Assembly (NCBI RefSeq): GCF_001039355.2
Contig: NW_019773544.1
Span: 1 to 64,000, forward strand
Source of the DNA: Lingula anatina
Taxonomy: Eukaryota > Brachiopoda > Lingulata > Lingulida > Lingulidae
DNA length: 64,000 nt
Reading direction: 5' to 3'
The notes beneath the pieces were generated by a model, which worked only from the letters and a program-made list of their open reading frames with translations, made no database searches and was not told where the DNA came from. Positions 47,141 through 60,054 of this stretch are shown here, piece by piece. Position 1 is the first letter of the stretch. Each line of letters starts with the position of its first letter. The translations under genes and the position numbers were made by a program.

Positions 47141-50100
47141 CCTTTATATCTCGACTGTCTTTCATAAGCGAACAACACTGTATATATACTCGAACAATTA
47201 CTGCTTTATGTCAAATGTATTTTTGAAATCGTTGCCCATATATTAAGATAGCACCATCCTCTACAGGAGGTCTTCCTTAGCTGTAACAAAATTGTATGAA
47301 AGATAATGTAAAATTCCGTAACAACTAAAGGAGACTTTTGAGGGTAAGATAGCACTGACACTTTCCGTTGTACAATGAATATTTATGATAAATTTGTGTA
47401 TGAATGAATAAATTTGTGTGGAAATTTATGCAATAGTCATTAAATTATTATCCAAACGATAACAGAAAGACTGTTGATGTACTCAAACCCTAGGACTTAA
47501 ATTGATCATAATAAAGGTTCTTTCAAAAAATCGAAAAGCTAAAGGGTAATGCCACCAGACAGGATTGAACCAGAGACCTGGCTGTGCCCTAAACCTTTTA
47601 TTTACTTCTTCGACATACACAAAAGCTTATATTTCACTCGTTCAAAATTACATTTGGTAAATCTCCCTGGCCCTGTAGGCCTAGAACATTCTAGTAACAT
47701 TAATCTTTGGGTGTATGAAGGCAAACATCTTTCGCAACGGCTTTAATATACAGGTAATTTTATGTATTCGATTAATCCATCAATTTCTTTAATAATCAAA
47801 TTTGCACATTATACTGCACAACGTCCCCTGTACTGAGGGGTTTTCGCATCTGGTACATCTGGCCTCTGACAGCAAAGGCTTAATATGCGTAGACCAGGGA
47901 ACGGACAAGGAAACTTACTGTGCACAGCCCATTACAAGAGCAAACTACAGTTTGCCCTGTGGTACACGCCTTATCAGTAAATACATACTTCCATATAAGG
48001 CGTGTGCTAATCGTGAAGAGAGTGACTGGCCAGAGGTTGCCCATCCCAAGCAACAAGGGCCCTTTGATTGGTTCGGGTACGAATGGGTGGGGTTTGATGA
48101 CGTCTCAAGTATTGGGAGTTGATAAACCACGGCAGTGATTATTGTAAGTGATAACGGTCGTTTCCCTTAGTCTCTAACTATAAATGACAAATTGTATCAA
48201 CCATGGTATTTATTATTTTTTATTTATAAAATTATTATATTACCATGGTCGTAACTGCTTCTATGCTATAATCAGAATTATGATATTTTTTTCATATACC
48301 GAACAGGTCATCAAACTGTAAATGTTTATCAGTATTTTTGGTAATAATTATGATTTCCATAAATAAGTATATCATATTTTACTTTAGTTAGATATTTTAC
48401 TTTACTTAGATATTAAGTTAGTCTAATATCTTTGATAGACCTGAAACAGAAAGAGGTGTTTCTTCTTGTTCCCGGCAAATGACACAGGTACCGTATAGCT
48501 TGGCGGGGTCATGTTTTTGATTTTGGATACATCGATGACTTTCCTGGGGACCTGTGGTGAGGGCAATTGCTATCTTCGTCGCACAGACCGGGACCCACCA
48601 AACAACAAAAAACTGTGATGTTACGTTTTGAAAAGTCGCACATTACCATAAGTGAGGCTAGGAAAGGCAATGCTGGCATTAAGATAATTGAGGTTTTAAT
48701 TATAGTTAAATTAAAATAAAGAAATTGGTATAACGTTGAAAAACTAAAAAAAAAAATAGACAGAAAGGTGATGCATGCCATATCCAATTATGTTTTTTCA
48801 TTTTTCATTTCACACTGATTTAAAATGAAATTAATTCTCAATATTGATTAGAAAATGAAAACAAAAGAGTAATTCTGCACCGCGCGATTTTCATAATTTG
48901 AATAACAATTTTTATATTTTCTTTAAAAAGAACGGACCATTAAATTCCAGTTTGAAATAACTTGGATATTCCACGTCATAAAAGAAATTGCACAAGAGAA
49001 AACAAACGCTAACCATATTTGGACGAGGCTAGAGGGCCTTACAAGACCTACTTTGCATATTCAAACGACTACACATTGTATGAGTAAGCGCAGAAATAAA
49101 TAACGAAAGAAACTTCGAGTCATCGCCTTTATCAATGAGTTCTTCCGGTCGTACTGAGCTGTGCGGGAGGGGGGTATCTTATCTGATGAGATTGTACCTG
49201 CTCGGAAACAACATTTGAGAAATGATGAGATATCCAATTACTAGGCCCAGGATAACAGAGTACGGTTCATTATGGAAAGCCCATTGAGACATCCACATTT
49301 ACGGAAGCTGCACTTTGTCATATATTGAAATATATAACGACTTCATCATTTTCAAATAATAAAACGTGTTATTTACGTTTTTTCCTAACATTTGCTATGT
49401 ATCTGTTTGAGTATAAAAAATGCAATCTCCTGAGCGAAAAAAATTGTAGATTGAATGTACATGTATAAGTTCGATGCAAATGTAAAGATTCATTTGCGAG
49501 CTTGCATGTAGAAGCATTTAAAGCCTTTGCAAAAATGAAAATGCGGCTATTGACCACCAACACACCTCAAATAAAACTTATCACTAATATCATCACTGTC
49601 AAAATAAGGAGAAAAAGGGGCAGTCGAATGAATAAATACACAGGACACCCAATAGCAATTTTTTTGAGGATGTTCGTATCTCCACAGTCAACTGACATCA
49701 TGGCATGGAGAGATACATTGCACCGTCCGCAATATTGGATACAACCCCTAATATTTTATCTACACTGTATGATTAATATATAAAAACATAAATATCACTT
49801 CTGTAAAAACCGATAAACTGATCTAAGGACCGCAAACTTCCCGGTTATGAGAAAGCGTGCTTCACACTTACAGGGACACAGACGACCTTACTCACAGCAC
49901 TGACTTCCTCATAATTTAACCTCGTTTGTCATACCTGTAGTTTGTTCTTGAAAGGAGTGTTTACACGTGGGAATTTTTTCGATCTAGAAGCACAACTTCT
50001 ATCTTTGTATATATCAAGGGTGCAAATCAGTTGTATTACATCATACAGAGAGTTGTATTTGCCCAGGCATTCTAGGAACACGTTAGTAGTTTTTAACCAA

Positions 50101-50240
50101 ATAAACAACAGTTTCGCTCCTAGATCGAATTAAGCTTTCCTTAATGTAAACTCGCCTTCTTTAGTTCAAAACGAACTCAGTTAGAAATCAAGGCTGCTTG
50201 AAAATGGACACTGATGTATATCTAGGAAAAATTAGGGGAC
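47141..50240. other. Intergenic between TRP-like gene and chitinase 1
   Basis: No gene recognised. 47552-47580 resembles a tRNA 3' half on the minus strand (GGTTCAATCC) with no 5' half. From about 49890 the sequence starts to resemble the region upstream of chitinase 2 ('acttcctcataat', 'gtcatacctg'). Confidence 0.4.
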
Positions 50241-50243
50241 ATG

Positions 50244-50347
50244 TCTATCATTAAGTGTGTCATATAACGGATGACGTCGTCCAGACGTGCAGATCACCGT
50301 GACCATGTGTGACAAGTTGTCCTGCTCGGGCTTGAGTATATATAAAG
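50244..50347 (+). promoter_or_regulatory. Chitinase 1 promoter: conserved block and TATA box
   Basis: TATATATAAAG at 50337-50347 lies about 110 bp before the ATG. Upstream, TCTATCATTAAGTGTGTCA (50244-50262) and GATGACGT (50270-50277, CRE-like) recur at the same relative place before chitinase 2, where the intervening bases have diverged. Confidence 0.7.
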
Positions 50348-50457
50348 GGCCAAGACCCTGGCGATTCAACAAATCTTACTGACAAGTAGACTGCAGAACC
50401 AAAGAAGAAACTTAAAGCGAATCTCTTAACCAAAGCTAGACGCAGAAGAGCAACACA

Positions 50458-50580
50458 ATGGTACGTATCAAACAAAGTAGGAGGGAGATTTCTGCGATGG
50501 ACTTTTCCTCTTGTAGGAAAATCATTCTTCATTTCAACCAAATGTCATTCTTGTATTCTCAGTTATTATTTTTTTCATCT

Positions 50581-50626
<46 letters not shown>

Positions 50627-53600
50627 GTGAGATTAAACCTATTTTTTTGTCTCTCTCTTTCAGATTAGCCAACTTATTTTTGCTTTCGCCATCATCGTTC
50701 CGTCTACATGTAAGTACCTAAAATGTTGAATGAAAATTGCACATGTAGTACTATCACATAACTGTCTTATATAGATACGTGTACAAATGTGTTAAATGGA
50801 ACGCAAATTGCCCGCAAATACATATCATTTTTACTTTTGTAATTCATTGTGTATGAAAATAGAATTGTCTTTTTCGGTACTGTCATGAAAACCTGCTATG
50901 GTACTAACCGTTATATGCAATTTTCAGATGCATTCAGAATAGCCTGTTGGTACACAAACTGGTCACAGTATAGACCAGGGGGTGGAAAATTCTTCCCAGG
51001 AAACATAGATCCTAAGTTATGCACACACATCTACTATGCCTTTGCTAACGTGGGCCTGGAGAACGGAGAGTGGGGCCTTCAGATGATCGAGTGGAACGAT
51101 GAAGGTAGGCACAAAGGGCAAACGTATTTATAAATCTAAGAAACGCTCACGTCGATTAATGTATGAAGGAAAGAAAAAGCATTATGCAGAGACAGAAGAA
51201 AGAGGTAATTGTATACTTTTTCTAAACGAATACAGAATAAATGTGTGTAGTTACATGTATCACCCAGGGGCTTCTACGATGGGTAAATTGCATTTGATTA
51301 TCAAAATGGATCATCATCAGATTAGTTAATTATGTATGATTTTGACATTCTCATTAATACAAACCTCGCTATCTTTTCAGCTAAATACACCGAGATGATG
51401 GCGCTGAAGAAAATAAACCCCAAACTTAAGGTGTTGTTGGCAGCGGGAGGATGGAACCACGGCACAGCAACATTCAACTCCATGTCCAAGCAGAGGTCTA
51501 CAAGAGCCCAGTTTCTCAAAAATGTCATCTCCTTTTTGAGAAAGTATAACTTTGATGGTCTCGACTATGACTGGGAATACCCCGGGGATGCTAATAGGGG
51601 GAGTGGCCCCGAGACAAAACAACAGTTCTCTGATTTAGTAAAGGTAAGCTAGTTTAGGAACTGATCAAGTCGCGGTGCACAATTTCCATGCATTAACGTT
51701 TGCAATTGAGCAATCAACAATACCCATGATGCTATCTCATTATGGTTTTAATTACATTATATGAATTAACGGCTTTCAAAATGTTCAAATAGAAGTTACA
51801 ACATGTCATGTCTACTCATCAATATTTTAGTCTTAGTAAAGCTTCATCAAGAAGCAGAAATAAGTCAGAATGCCTATTACATCAAGGTATCGCATACAGA
51901 ATAGTGGAACGAATAAGGCAGAGATAATGGTGTTTTGGTGGAAACTAATTCGACGTCTGTGTTTAAAGCACGTATGGGATTCGATTATGAGATATTGCAT
52001 GCGGTGCATACAGGAGGATTTATTTAACTGTTTATTAAACTTGATTTATTGAGAATGGAAACAGGGTAAATCAAAAAATTATTTTTACATGGTCTTCGAT
52101 AGGATAAGCACACCATATTATTACTATTTAGGGAAAATGTTTATGTAATTGTTTATCTGCTTTCAGGAATCGAGGGAGGCATTTGACGCAGAGGCGGCAT
52201 TAAGTGGATCCGAGCGCTTGTTAGTGACTGCCTCGGTCGGTGTGACTGCAGAGAAGGCAAAGAATGGATACGATATTCCTGTCATGAATAAGTAAGACTT
52301 TTTTCCACTTTCATGTCTAAATATTCCAAGAAGCTTCCAAGAGATTTCACCGGTAGTTCTCCCTGTTCGCCTTAATATAATCCGAATTGAACTATTTTAG
52401 GTGCATTTACTTTTGCTTGAAATCCAAATTCAAAAGGGCACCGCTTCAACGTGAAAACGAAAGCAAAAAGTTTTAGTTGTCAATACGACCTTATATATTT
52501 ATAATTTTAGGTACCTTGACTGGACTAATCTGATGACCTATGACCTCCATGGCGCCTGGGAAAACTTCCTTGGTCACAACTCTCCTCTGTATCCCAGATC
52601 GGATGAAACCTACCCCCAGAACCAACTCAACGCTGTAAGATATTTATGTATTTTAAATTTTGCAAATAAATAAATGATTATCAAACTAAATGAAAATATA
52701 AAAAACCTATAGTCATTAAAAAAATAGACAACAAATATAGATATATGACCGTGGCATCCTTTAGGAATTGATTTGAGATTGTGTACAAGGACCTTTTCAC
52801 TCAGTAAAATATAAACGAGGCTGTTTACAAAGTGTAATAATTTACGAATCTTGTGCTTATTTTAGCATGTTTCCGTGGAGTATTGGATCGCTCAAGGGTA
52901 CGACCCAGCTAATCTCCTCCTGGGAGTGGGTTCATACGGTCGCTCCTTCACCATGCAGGACGCCAACAGACATGACTTGGGGGATCCCGCTTCTAGAGCA
53001 GGGAGTCCAGGGCCATTTACCAGAGAAAATGGATTTTTGGGTTATTATGAGGTGAGACTCCTTTATGATTTCAAGTTACACATCAACAGGTTCTCTTTCA
53101 ATTTGGCCCTTAGAGTTTTTTATGAGGTGAGAAAGCTACGGATGATTTTAGATTGCCAGAGAAATACTCTTCATTCAAACAAGTTTCTTTAAGGTGTTCT
53201 GTTTTATCTACTCAAAGAGGCCTTGGTATTTAAGAAAACCAATACTATATACATAGAAGGTGTAACATGCCATAATAAAGAAAACTTTGTCACTCATCAA
53301 ATTTCTAGGTCTGCCAAAATGCTTGGCCAAGTGTATTCAACAGTGAACACAAAGTACCCTATGCCTACGACAAAGTCTCTCTACAGTGGGTGGGGTACGA
53401 TGACATGACAAGTATGAGAATTAAGGTAAGCATCTGCCCTAATTCAATTGAAAAGGCTCATTGTTTTTGAACGAATTTCACATGCAAAATTAAAACGTTA
53501 GCTAAAAAACATAAGAGCAATTAAAAATATTATTCAATAAGTAATTCTTCAAAAAAGCGTTTGCCACCATGGCAGCTCTAAACTCAAAATGTGTTTCTCT

Positions 53601-54984
53601 TGAACAGGCTGATTACGTATGTGCCAATCAGCTGGGTGGAATCCATATGTGGGCCTTAGACATGGACGACTTCTCTGGACAGTTCTGTAAACACGGGATG
53701 AACTATCCTCTCCTTAGAACTATAAACGCTGGTCTTCAAGCATGTAGTTCTCAACCTGGTACGCCTGCACCAACTGATGCACCCACCCAGGCACCTACTC
53801 AGGCTCCAACTCAATCCCCGACTGCTGCACCAACTCAAAAACCCACCCAGCCACCTACTCAGGCTCCAACTCAAGCCCCGACTGCTGCACCAACTCAAAA
53901 ACCCACCCAGCCACCTACTCAGGCTCCAACTCAAGCACCTACCGCTGCACCAACTCACAAACCCACCCAGGCACCTACCGCTGCACCAACTCAAGCCCCA
54001 ACTGCCGCACCAACTCAAGCTCCCACTGCTGTGCCTACCCAACCTCCAACTACAGCAGCAAACGGAGGTCAGTATAGCCGTAGAAAGTTCACAGACACAA
54101 ACACGCAATGCATTCAATCAATAATTGAATTATCATGAGAAAATTTTGTTTAATAAAAAATTTCATCCATTTGCTTCTAAGATACTCGATTAGTAATAAA
54201 TCAATGCTTGGGTAGCTTATCGTTTCTCAAATATGAAATAATTATGTAGTTACGTTACGACTCTGATTTTCCAGAATTTGTTTGCCCAAGTGAAAGCGGA
54301 TATTTTCCACATCCAAGCAACTGTAGAAAGTTCTATCACTGCGCCATGAATAAAGCATTCAACAAAATCTGTCCGAAAGGCACGTACTACAACCCAAAGA
54401 CCTACCTCTGCGACTACGAATACAACGTGCCATCTTGTGCCAATGGAAGCCCCATAGATATTGGTGAGTAGTATACATTCCACTGTGCTTCATTTACGTG
54501 TAGAATATTTCAATTTTGAAAGTTTATAACTGAGTTTAAATCAGTGTATGTTGACCGCAATGTTTTATAAAGTATTCTGTTAAATATTATGAAGGTTATA
54601 GGAACCACTTATCAACTTTTCTCTTTTTTGAAAATTTTCTTAGAAAGTCATTGGAAAGGCTGTTTCAATTTGAACTAGTTTTTCTGCAAATAAGTGAAGT
54701 TAATGAACACTTAATTTTAGAATGAATTTTGTGTGACATACCTCAGTCAGTTAAAATCTGTAACTTCAGACTCTGTCTAATATATCACTCTTTTTCCACT
54801 TTTAGAACCGTTCGTATGTCCCAGCGATGGCATCTTCCCCGACCCTGATGACAACGGATGTTACTACAACTGCGCCAATGGTAACCCATTCCACCTATGT
54901 TGTCTGAACGGCCTGGTCTTTGATACCCAAGACCTCATCTGTAGATTTGCCCTCCCAGAAGAACGCGAAATTACATTCCCTTAA
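50458..54984 (+). CDS. Chitinase 1: GH18, Thr/Pro linker, two chitin-binding modules
   Basis: A secreted endochitinase. Exons: 50458-50460, 50664-50709, 50928-51104, 51381-51643, 52167-52291, 52511-52634, 52866-53051, 53309-53425, 53608-54067, 54275-54463 and 54806-54984 give 622 residues. Every junction keeps frame. Exon 1 is the ATG alone. Residues 1-18 are a signal peptide. GH18 spans about 19-393 with the catalytic DGLDYDWE at 134-141 (Glu141 as proton donor), MTYDLHG from 213 and [11 protein letters not shown] linker of APTQ/KPTQ repeats (about 395-500) follows, then a six-cysteine CBM14/peritrophin-A module (C-x12-C-x5-C-x9-C-x12-C-x8-C) and a second, divergent cysteine module. It is the upstream member of a tandem pair and likely acts on extracellular or dietary chitin. 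Confidence 0.93.
50581..50623. repeat. Poly-T tract in chitinase 1 intron 1
   Basis: More than 40 consecutive T residues. Either a slippage-prone tract or the inverted A-tail of a retroposed sequence. Confidence 0.9.
53760..54055 (+). repeat. Coding 12-bp minisatellite (APTQ repeats), chitinase 1
   Basis: In-frame units such as CCAACTCAAGCA and CCTACTCAGGCT encode Ala/Lys/Pro-Pro-Thr-Gln/Ala repeats. They form the Thr/Pro linker, which is probably O-glycosylated as in other chitinases. Confidence 0.9.
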
Positions 54985-55415
54985 ATTACGAAATTGTAAT
55001 TTCAGATGAAAATAATGTGTAAAGGCCAAATGTCCGTGTATGTGAATTAAGGCCTATGTTATGCCGGTGAAATGAAATTGATGAGGAACACGCTTAACAG
55101 TTTCTATGGTTATAAGACAGAAATCTCTTAACCAATTTCGGTTCACTCCCACTTGAACCAAATTATTTGTACTATTTAGTATTTATCAAGTTTTCTCTTT
55201 TTGAATCATTGGAATATTTATAATTATATCATGTAAATGTGTAATAAGTTTTAAGCTTTTAATTTTTCTACAGATTTTTATATTAAAGATAACTAACATA
55301 TTTTATGATATCATATAAAGATTGAAATGGTTATATATTTTACAATCAGTAATCTTTGAATAACATACTTTTGATAAATGTTTTTGTATTGATGATCATA
55401 TTTCACACAATTTTC

Positions 55416-55421
55416 AATAAA
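55416..55421 (+). promoter_or_regulatory. Poly(A) signal, chitinase 1
   Basis: AATAAA about 430 bp after the stop codon. The 3'UTR is AT-rich. Confidence 0.55.
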
Positions 55422-56123
55422 AATATTTGTAAGAAAAACTGACCTACTTTTCTGTTTTCGATATGTAATATTATACAACATACATCTAAAAATGATACTG
55501 TCAATTACAAAGCTCAGAACTCAAAGCCTAGAGCAAAATATAGACTGAGTGAGGTGCAGCATTTCTTATACATAAAAACATATTTCGTGGTCATCCAATT
55601 TTATCATCATTTCCACAAGTCTACAAACTGTACGCTGGGAGGGGGTTAATGCCCTTTGTACTTAATTGAAAATAAAAAGAATGATGACCCAAATTGCTAT
55701 CAAAGGTTATCGTTTTTAGATTTACACCTCGTACTTTCTGAAGGGGCGGGGTCTGCAGACTTGTGAAAATGGTGATCAAATGTGTGACCCCATATGCAAA
55801 AGTACACCACATCGGCAAAATTTTTCATGTACCAATTTGTTCTTTCATGGATTAAATTTGTTAACCATAGAACTGCTGTATAAATATATTCATGAAAAAG
55901 GAAGAGTAAAATTTATAAATAAATAGACAAATTTGGGAGCCCTCTCTTCATATTGTGTATCATATGACGGAGTGGCGTTGCTAAGAAAGACATCAAACAG
56001 TCAGCATCAGAAATTCAGGAGTAAATAACTAGGATAGTGCAAGTACTGTATTGTCAGTTTTTGGTTGTAACTAACTTATTTATCATTCGATCGTGCACAA
56101 AAAAAGATGGGCATATTGCAGTT

Positions 56124-56273
56124 CAGGCCCGTAACCACGTTCCGAAGAACCTCCTTTTCGCCGGGAAAAGGTCCCCTTTGGATTTAATTTTAACTAGGTA
56201 CACGAAGATTCATGGTAAAAGGTCCACTTTGTCAGAAAAAGAACCCCCTTTTGAAATTGCTGGCCATGGGCGC
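56124..56273. mobile_element. CAGGCCCGTAACC short element, copy A
   Basis: Begins CAGGCCCGTAACCACG and ends 'ctggccatgggcgcc', a decayed inverse of the start. Interior 'gggaaaaggtcc' and 'ggtaaaaggtccact' match the copies at 38-192 and 56570-56736. Confidence 0.5.
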
Positions 56274-56569
56274 CAATAACGCCAATAAAAAGATTGAAGA
56301 GTTGCTGCTTGCCTGAAAAAAAAAAAAAAAAAACAGATGTGGTTACTGTATGTGATAACCGCATGTTCTTATTGATTACTATCTATGATCATTGTTATTA
56401 ATCATCATATTGTTTGTTTCGTCTATGAAAACAGTTATACTAACATGAAGTAGTAAAATGGGGCTCCTGCGATTATTACTCTTATGTCATATTCCAGACA
56501 GCGGAAATAAAATCTGCAGTAAGCAATGCAGTATGGGTGTCAATTAAGGCGATGATTAGATTTCAGTGA

Positions 56570-56736
56570 CAGGCCCGTAGCAAACAATTGCAAAAAGGGG
56601 GTTCTTTTTCTGAAAAAGTGGACCTTTTACAATGAAACCTTTGTGTACCTAGATTAAATTTTACAAAGAATGGACCTTTTCCTGACAAAAAGGGTGGTTC
56701 TTTCTAACCCCCCAAACCCCCCTGGTTACGGGCCTG
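56570..56736. mobile_element. CAGGCCCGTA short element, copy B (opposite orientation)
   Basis: The 167-bp element starts CAGGCCCGTAGC and ends GGTTACGGGCCTG, a 12-bp inverted repeat with one mismatch. The interior is inverse to copy A. No clear target duplication. Confidence 0.6.
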
Positions 56737-56945
56737 ATCGAGTAACATTTGTGTAACAAAAAATAATGAAAATTAACTGAACATGTTCAATCACATTTGA
56801 GATATTCTAACCAAAAAAAATAAAAATAAATAAATAAATAAAATAAATAAAATAAAATAAATTTCAAACAAAAATATCCTCACAACAGGTCAAGAAGAGG
56901 TACGTGTACCGAAATGGGACAAACCTTTATCTACATGTTCCAATA

Positions 56946-57180
56946 TGATTAATATAATAATATTTCAATATCAAGCTCAATCAAGCTGATTAACTGGTCA
57001 TAAAGCAGTAAATATTCTTACTCACTTCACCAACTTCCTCATAATAAAACTACAAGTCCCTAAATGATTAATATAATAGAATCTCAATATGAACCTTGCT
57101 CAAACTGATTAACCAGCCATATAGCCGCAAACACCCTAAATCACAGCACCAACTTCCTCATAATAAAAGTTTGATTGTCA
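56946..57180 (+). repeat. 119-bp tandem repeat upstream of chitinase 2
   Basis: 'tgattaatataata' starts at 56946 and 57065. Each unit continues with a 'tttcaatat'/'tctcaatat' block, 'ctgattaac' and 'caacttcctcataataaaa'. The last element also occurs once upstream of chitinase 1 (about 49905). Confidence 0.7.
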
Positions 57181-57465
57181 TACCTGGAAGATTGAGATAA
57201 CGAGCCCTTTACGGGAGTGATTCAATCGCATCAAGAGACCAAATTCAATTGTGCTCGTTTCACAGTATGCATTTTGAACGTACTGTATATAAGACACTTC
57301 TAAATTCGATCTTTGAAGTTCCACAGTATTTCTTTAAGATCGGATAAACTTTGCAAAATGTATAATATTCGGCATCACTTCAACTTCAAAACCTAGTTTA
57401 ATTTGCAAATAGGGCTAAGTGGAAATGGACAGTGAGATGTTTATCGATCCATGACTGGTAAATAG

Positions 57466-57602
57466 TCTATCATTAAGTGTGTCACGCTACTGATGACGTT
57501 GTTCAGACCTCTATGAGTGCAGGCTATTTGACCATGTGCAGTGGATGACGATTTAGCTATTTATAGACCCTTGTCCAGCCCTGACTTGTGCATATATAAA
57601 GG
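57466..57602 (+). promoter_or_regulatory. Chitinase 2 promoter: conserved block and TATA box
   Basis: TCTATCATTAAGTGTGTCA (57466-57484), GATGACGT (57492-57499) and TATATAAAGG (57593-57602), with 'atcaagaccctgg' following, mirror the chitinase 1 promoter. Confidence 0.7.
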
Positions 57603-57734
57603 ATCAAGACCCTGGTGTTTCAACAAATCTCACTGAACATCACGAGCTGACTGCAGAACCAAAGAAAAATTTGTAAAACCTTTCTGAATCCCAAAGTTCT
57701 ATACAGAAGAAGTTCAATACAGAAGAGCAACAAA

Positions 57735-60011
57735 ATGGTATGTAAAAATGCAGAAACCTTCGAACTTTTACATTGTTGAATGCGTTTCTCGTCGAAAATT
57801 ATTTTACATTTTTCTCCTAATTTGTTTCAAATACCATTTTAATTTTAAGATGATACTTCATTGTCCTTGTTTCTCTTCCAGATAAGTCAACTTATTTTTG
57901 CATTCGCCATCATCATTCCATCCACATGTAAGTACTTTAAAATATGCTTAAACGATAAAAAGTTAATTGATCATACAATGCTTGCGTGTATAGTTCTTTA
58001 TTCAATACTTTTAGTCTTAAGTAAACAAATATAGATAAATAGATATTCAGTGCATTGAGTGAGTTCACATAACCCGTGCATAGGCCTACTATATATTTTT
58101 GATCTTGTCTCAGAGAGTGTACGAAAAAAAAAATTAACGAATTGTTTTACGTATATAAACGTATAATTATAGATTTTTTTTTTTTTGCAGTAAACATTAT
58201 TTCATTCACTATCATTTTCAGATGCCTTCAGAATAGCCTGTTGGTACACAAACTGGTCACAGTATAGACCAGGGGATGGAAAATTCTTCCCTGGGAATAT
58301 AGATCCTAAGTTATGCACACACATCTACTATGCCTTTGCTAACGTGGGCCTGGAGAACGGAGAGTGGGGCCTTCAGATGATCGAGTGGAACGATGAAGGT
58401 AGGCACAAAGGGCAAACGTATTTGTAAATACTAGAAAAGCACTCAGAGAGCGCAGACCTCCGCCAAGGCAGCAAAGTCTTCATCCACTGCTGTTTCACCC
58501 CTAAATTCTCGATATTTTTTATTATGGATTATTGATTGATTATTGATCCGGATCACCACAAAATTATCTGTTCCTTGGCCCACTTCTGACAGTTCCTGAA
58601 AATTTCATCAAAATCGGTCCATAACTTTTTGAGTTATGTTGATGACAGACAAACAAACAGGGGTGAAAACAACCTCCTTGGCGGATGTACTAAATATAGG
58701 AAGGAAAGAAAAACAGTAACAACAGCGATCGAACAAAGAGGCAATTAAATAAATGAAAAAGAATAACTTTCTTTCTGATCTGATTCTGATTCTGACATCC
58801 CCCATTAATATAAAACTGACCTATCCTTACAGCTATATACACCGAGATGATGGCACTGAAGAAAGTAAACCCCAAACTTAAGGTGTTGTTGGCAGCGGGA
58901 GGATGGAACCACGGCACAGAAACATTCAACTCCATGTCCAAGCAGAGGTCAACAAGAGACCAGTTTCTCAAAAATGTCATCTCCTTTTTGAGAAAGTATA
59001 ACTTTGATGGTCTCGACTATGACTGGGAATACCCCGGAGATGCAGATAGAGGCAGTGGCCCTGAGACAAAACAACAGTTTTCTGATTTGGTGAAGGTAAG
59101 CCAGTTCAAGAACTGATCGAGGCGTGACAGATTTGTAAACATTTGCTTTGAATAATTTTCCATGAGACATGACACTTAATACTATATCTTATTATAACTG
59201 TAGCCTTAAAACTGCCAATTATCCAAACGATTTTACGTACATACATGTATGTAAGTCAATGAGGGACAAAGCTTCCGCTGAATGCTCGTCACGAGGTAAA
59301 CATAATATGTAGAATGCTTATCATGCCAGTACAATACCGTGTTTTGCATACGGTTCATACATCCTGTAGGAGGATAGGACTGCGTAACGAGTTGTCAGTA
59401 TTTTATTTAGGGAAAATGTTCAAGCAATTGTATATTTGACTTCAGGAGTCGAGAGAGGCATTTGACGCAGAAGCAGCATTTAGTGGATCCGAGCGCTTGT
59501 TAGTGACTGCCTCAGTCGGTGTGACTGCAGAGAAGGCAAAGAATGGATACGATATTCCTGTCATGAATAAGTAAGATTATTTCTACTTTGACGTCTAAAT
59601 ATTCAAAAAGATATTGCTGGACGACACCAGCAGCATCTAAATTGTTTCTTCAAACCTTGTTTATCTAGTTATCACCGGCATCGTGCAATTTGAAGCGCAA
59701 TTTGTTTTTTTTTTTAATGAAATTCGAATTTTCGAGGTTAATGTGTAACATCTGCATTCGTAAAACAGGAAAAAAAATGATCAAAGTGAAATCTAAAGTA
59801 ATCATTTTTTTAGATACCTTGACTGGACTAATCTGATGACCTATGACCTCCATGGCGGCTGGGAAAACTTTCTTGGTCACAACTCTCCTCTGTATCCCAG
59901 ATCGGATGAAACCTACCCCCAAAACCAACTCAACGCTGTAAGATATATTTCAAAATATACATACATATGCACTAGTATAGGCCCTACTGTATACACTGTA
60001 TATATAATTTT

Positions 60012-60054
<43 letters not shown>

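Larger units (their letters stand above)
54985..57464. other. Spacer between the chitinase genes
   Basis: It contains a poly(A) signal for chitinase 1, AATAAA at 55416-55421, two copies of the CAGGCCCGTA repeat and a 119-bp tandem repeat. No other gene recognised. Confidence 0.5.

Noticed and set aside
47552-47580. tRNA-like sequence with GGTTCAATCC B box on the minus strand
   Set aside because: No A box, D arm or acceptor partner was found; at most a tRNA 3' fragment.
48070-48122. 'YEWVGFDDVSSIGS' resembling the chitinase exon 8 segment [11 protein letters not shown]
   Set aside because: Similarity is limited to about 11 residues, without splice sites or other chitinase exons nearby. It could be an exon fossil but is too weak to call.
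53656-54124. Long Cys/Trp/Ser-rich minus-strand frame and Pro/Leu/His-rich alternative plus frame over the linker (also 61400-61997)
   Set aside because: Shadows of the 12-bp coding repeat; the APTQ frame joins the GH18 and CBM14 exons in phase.
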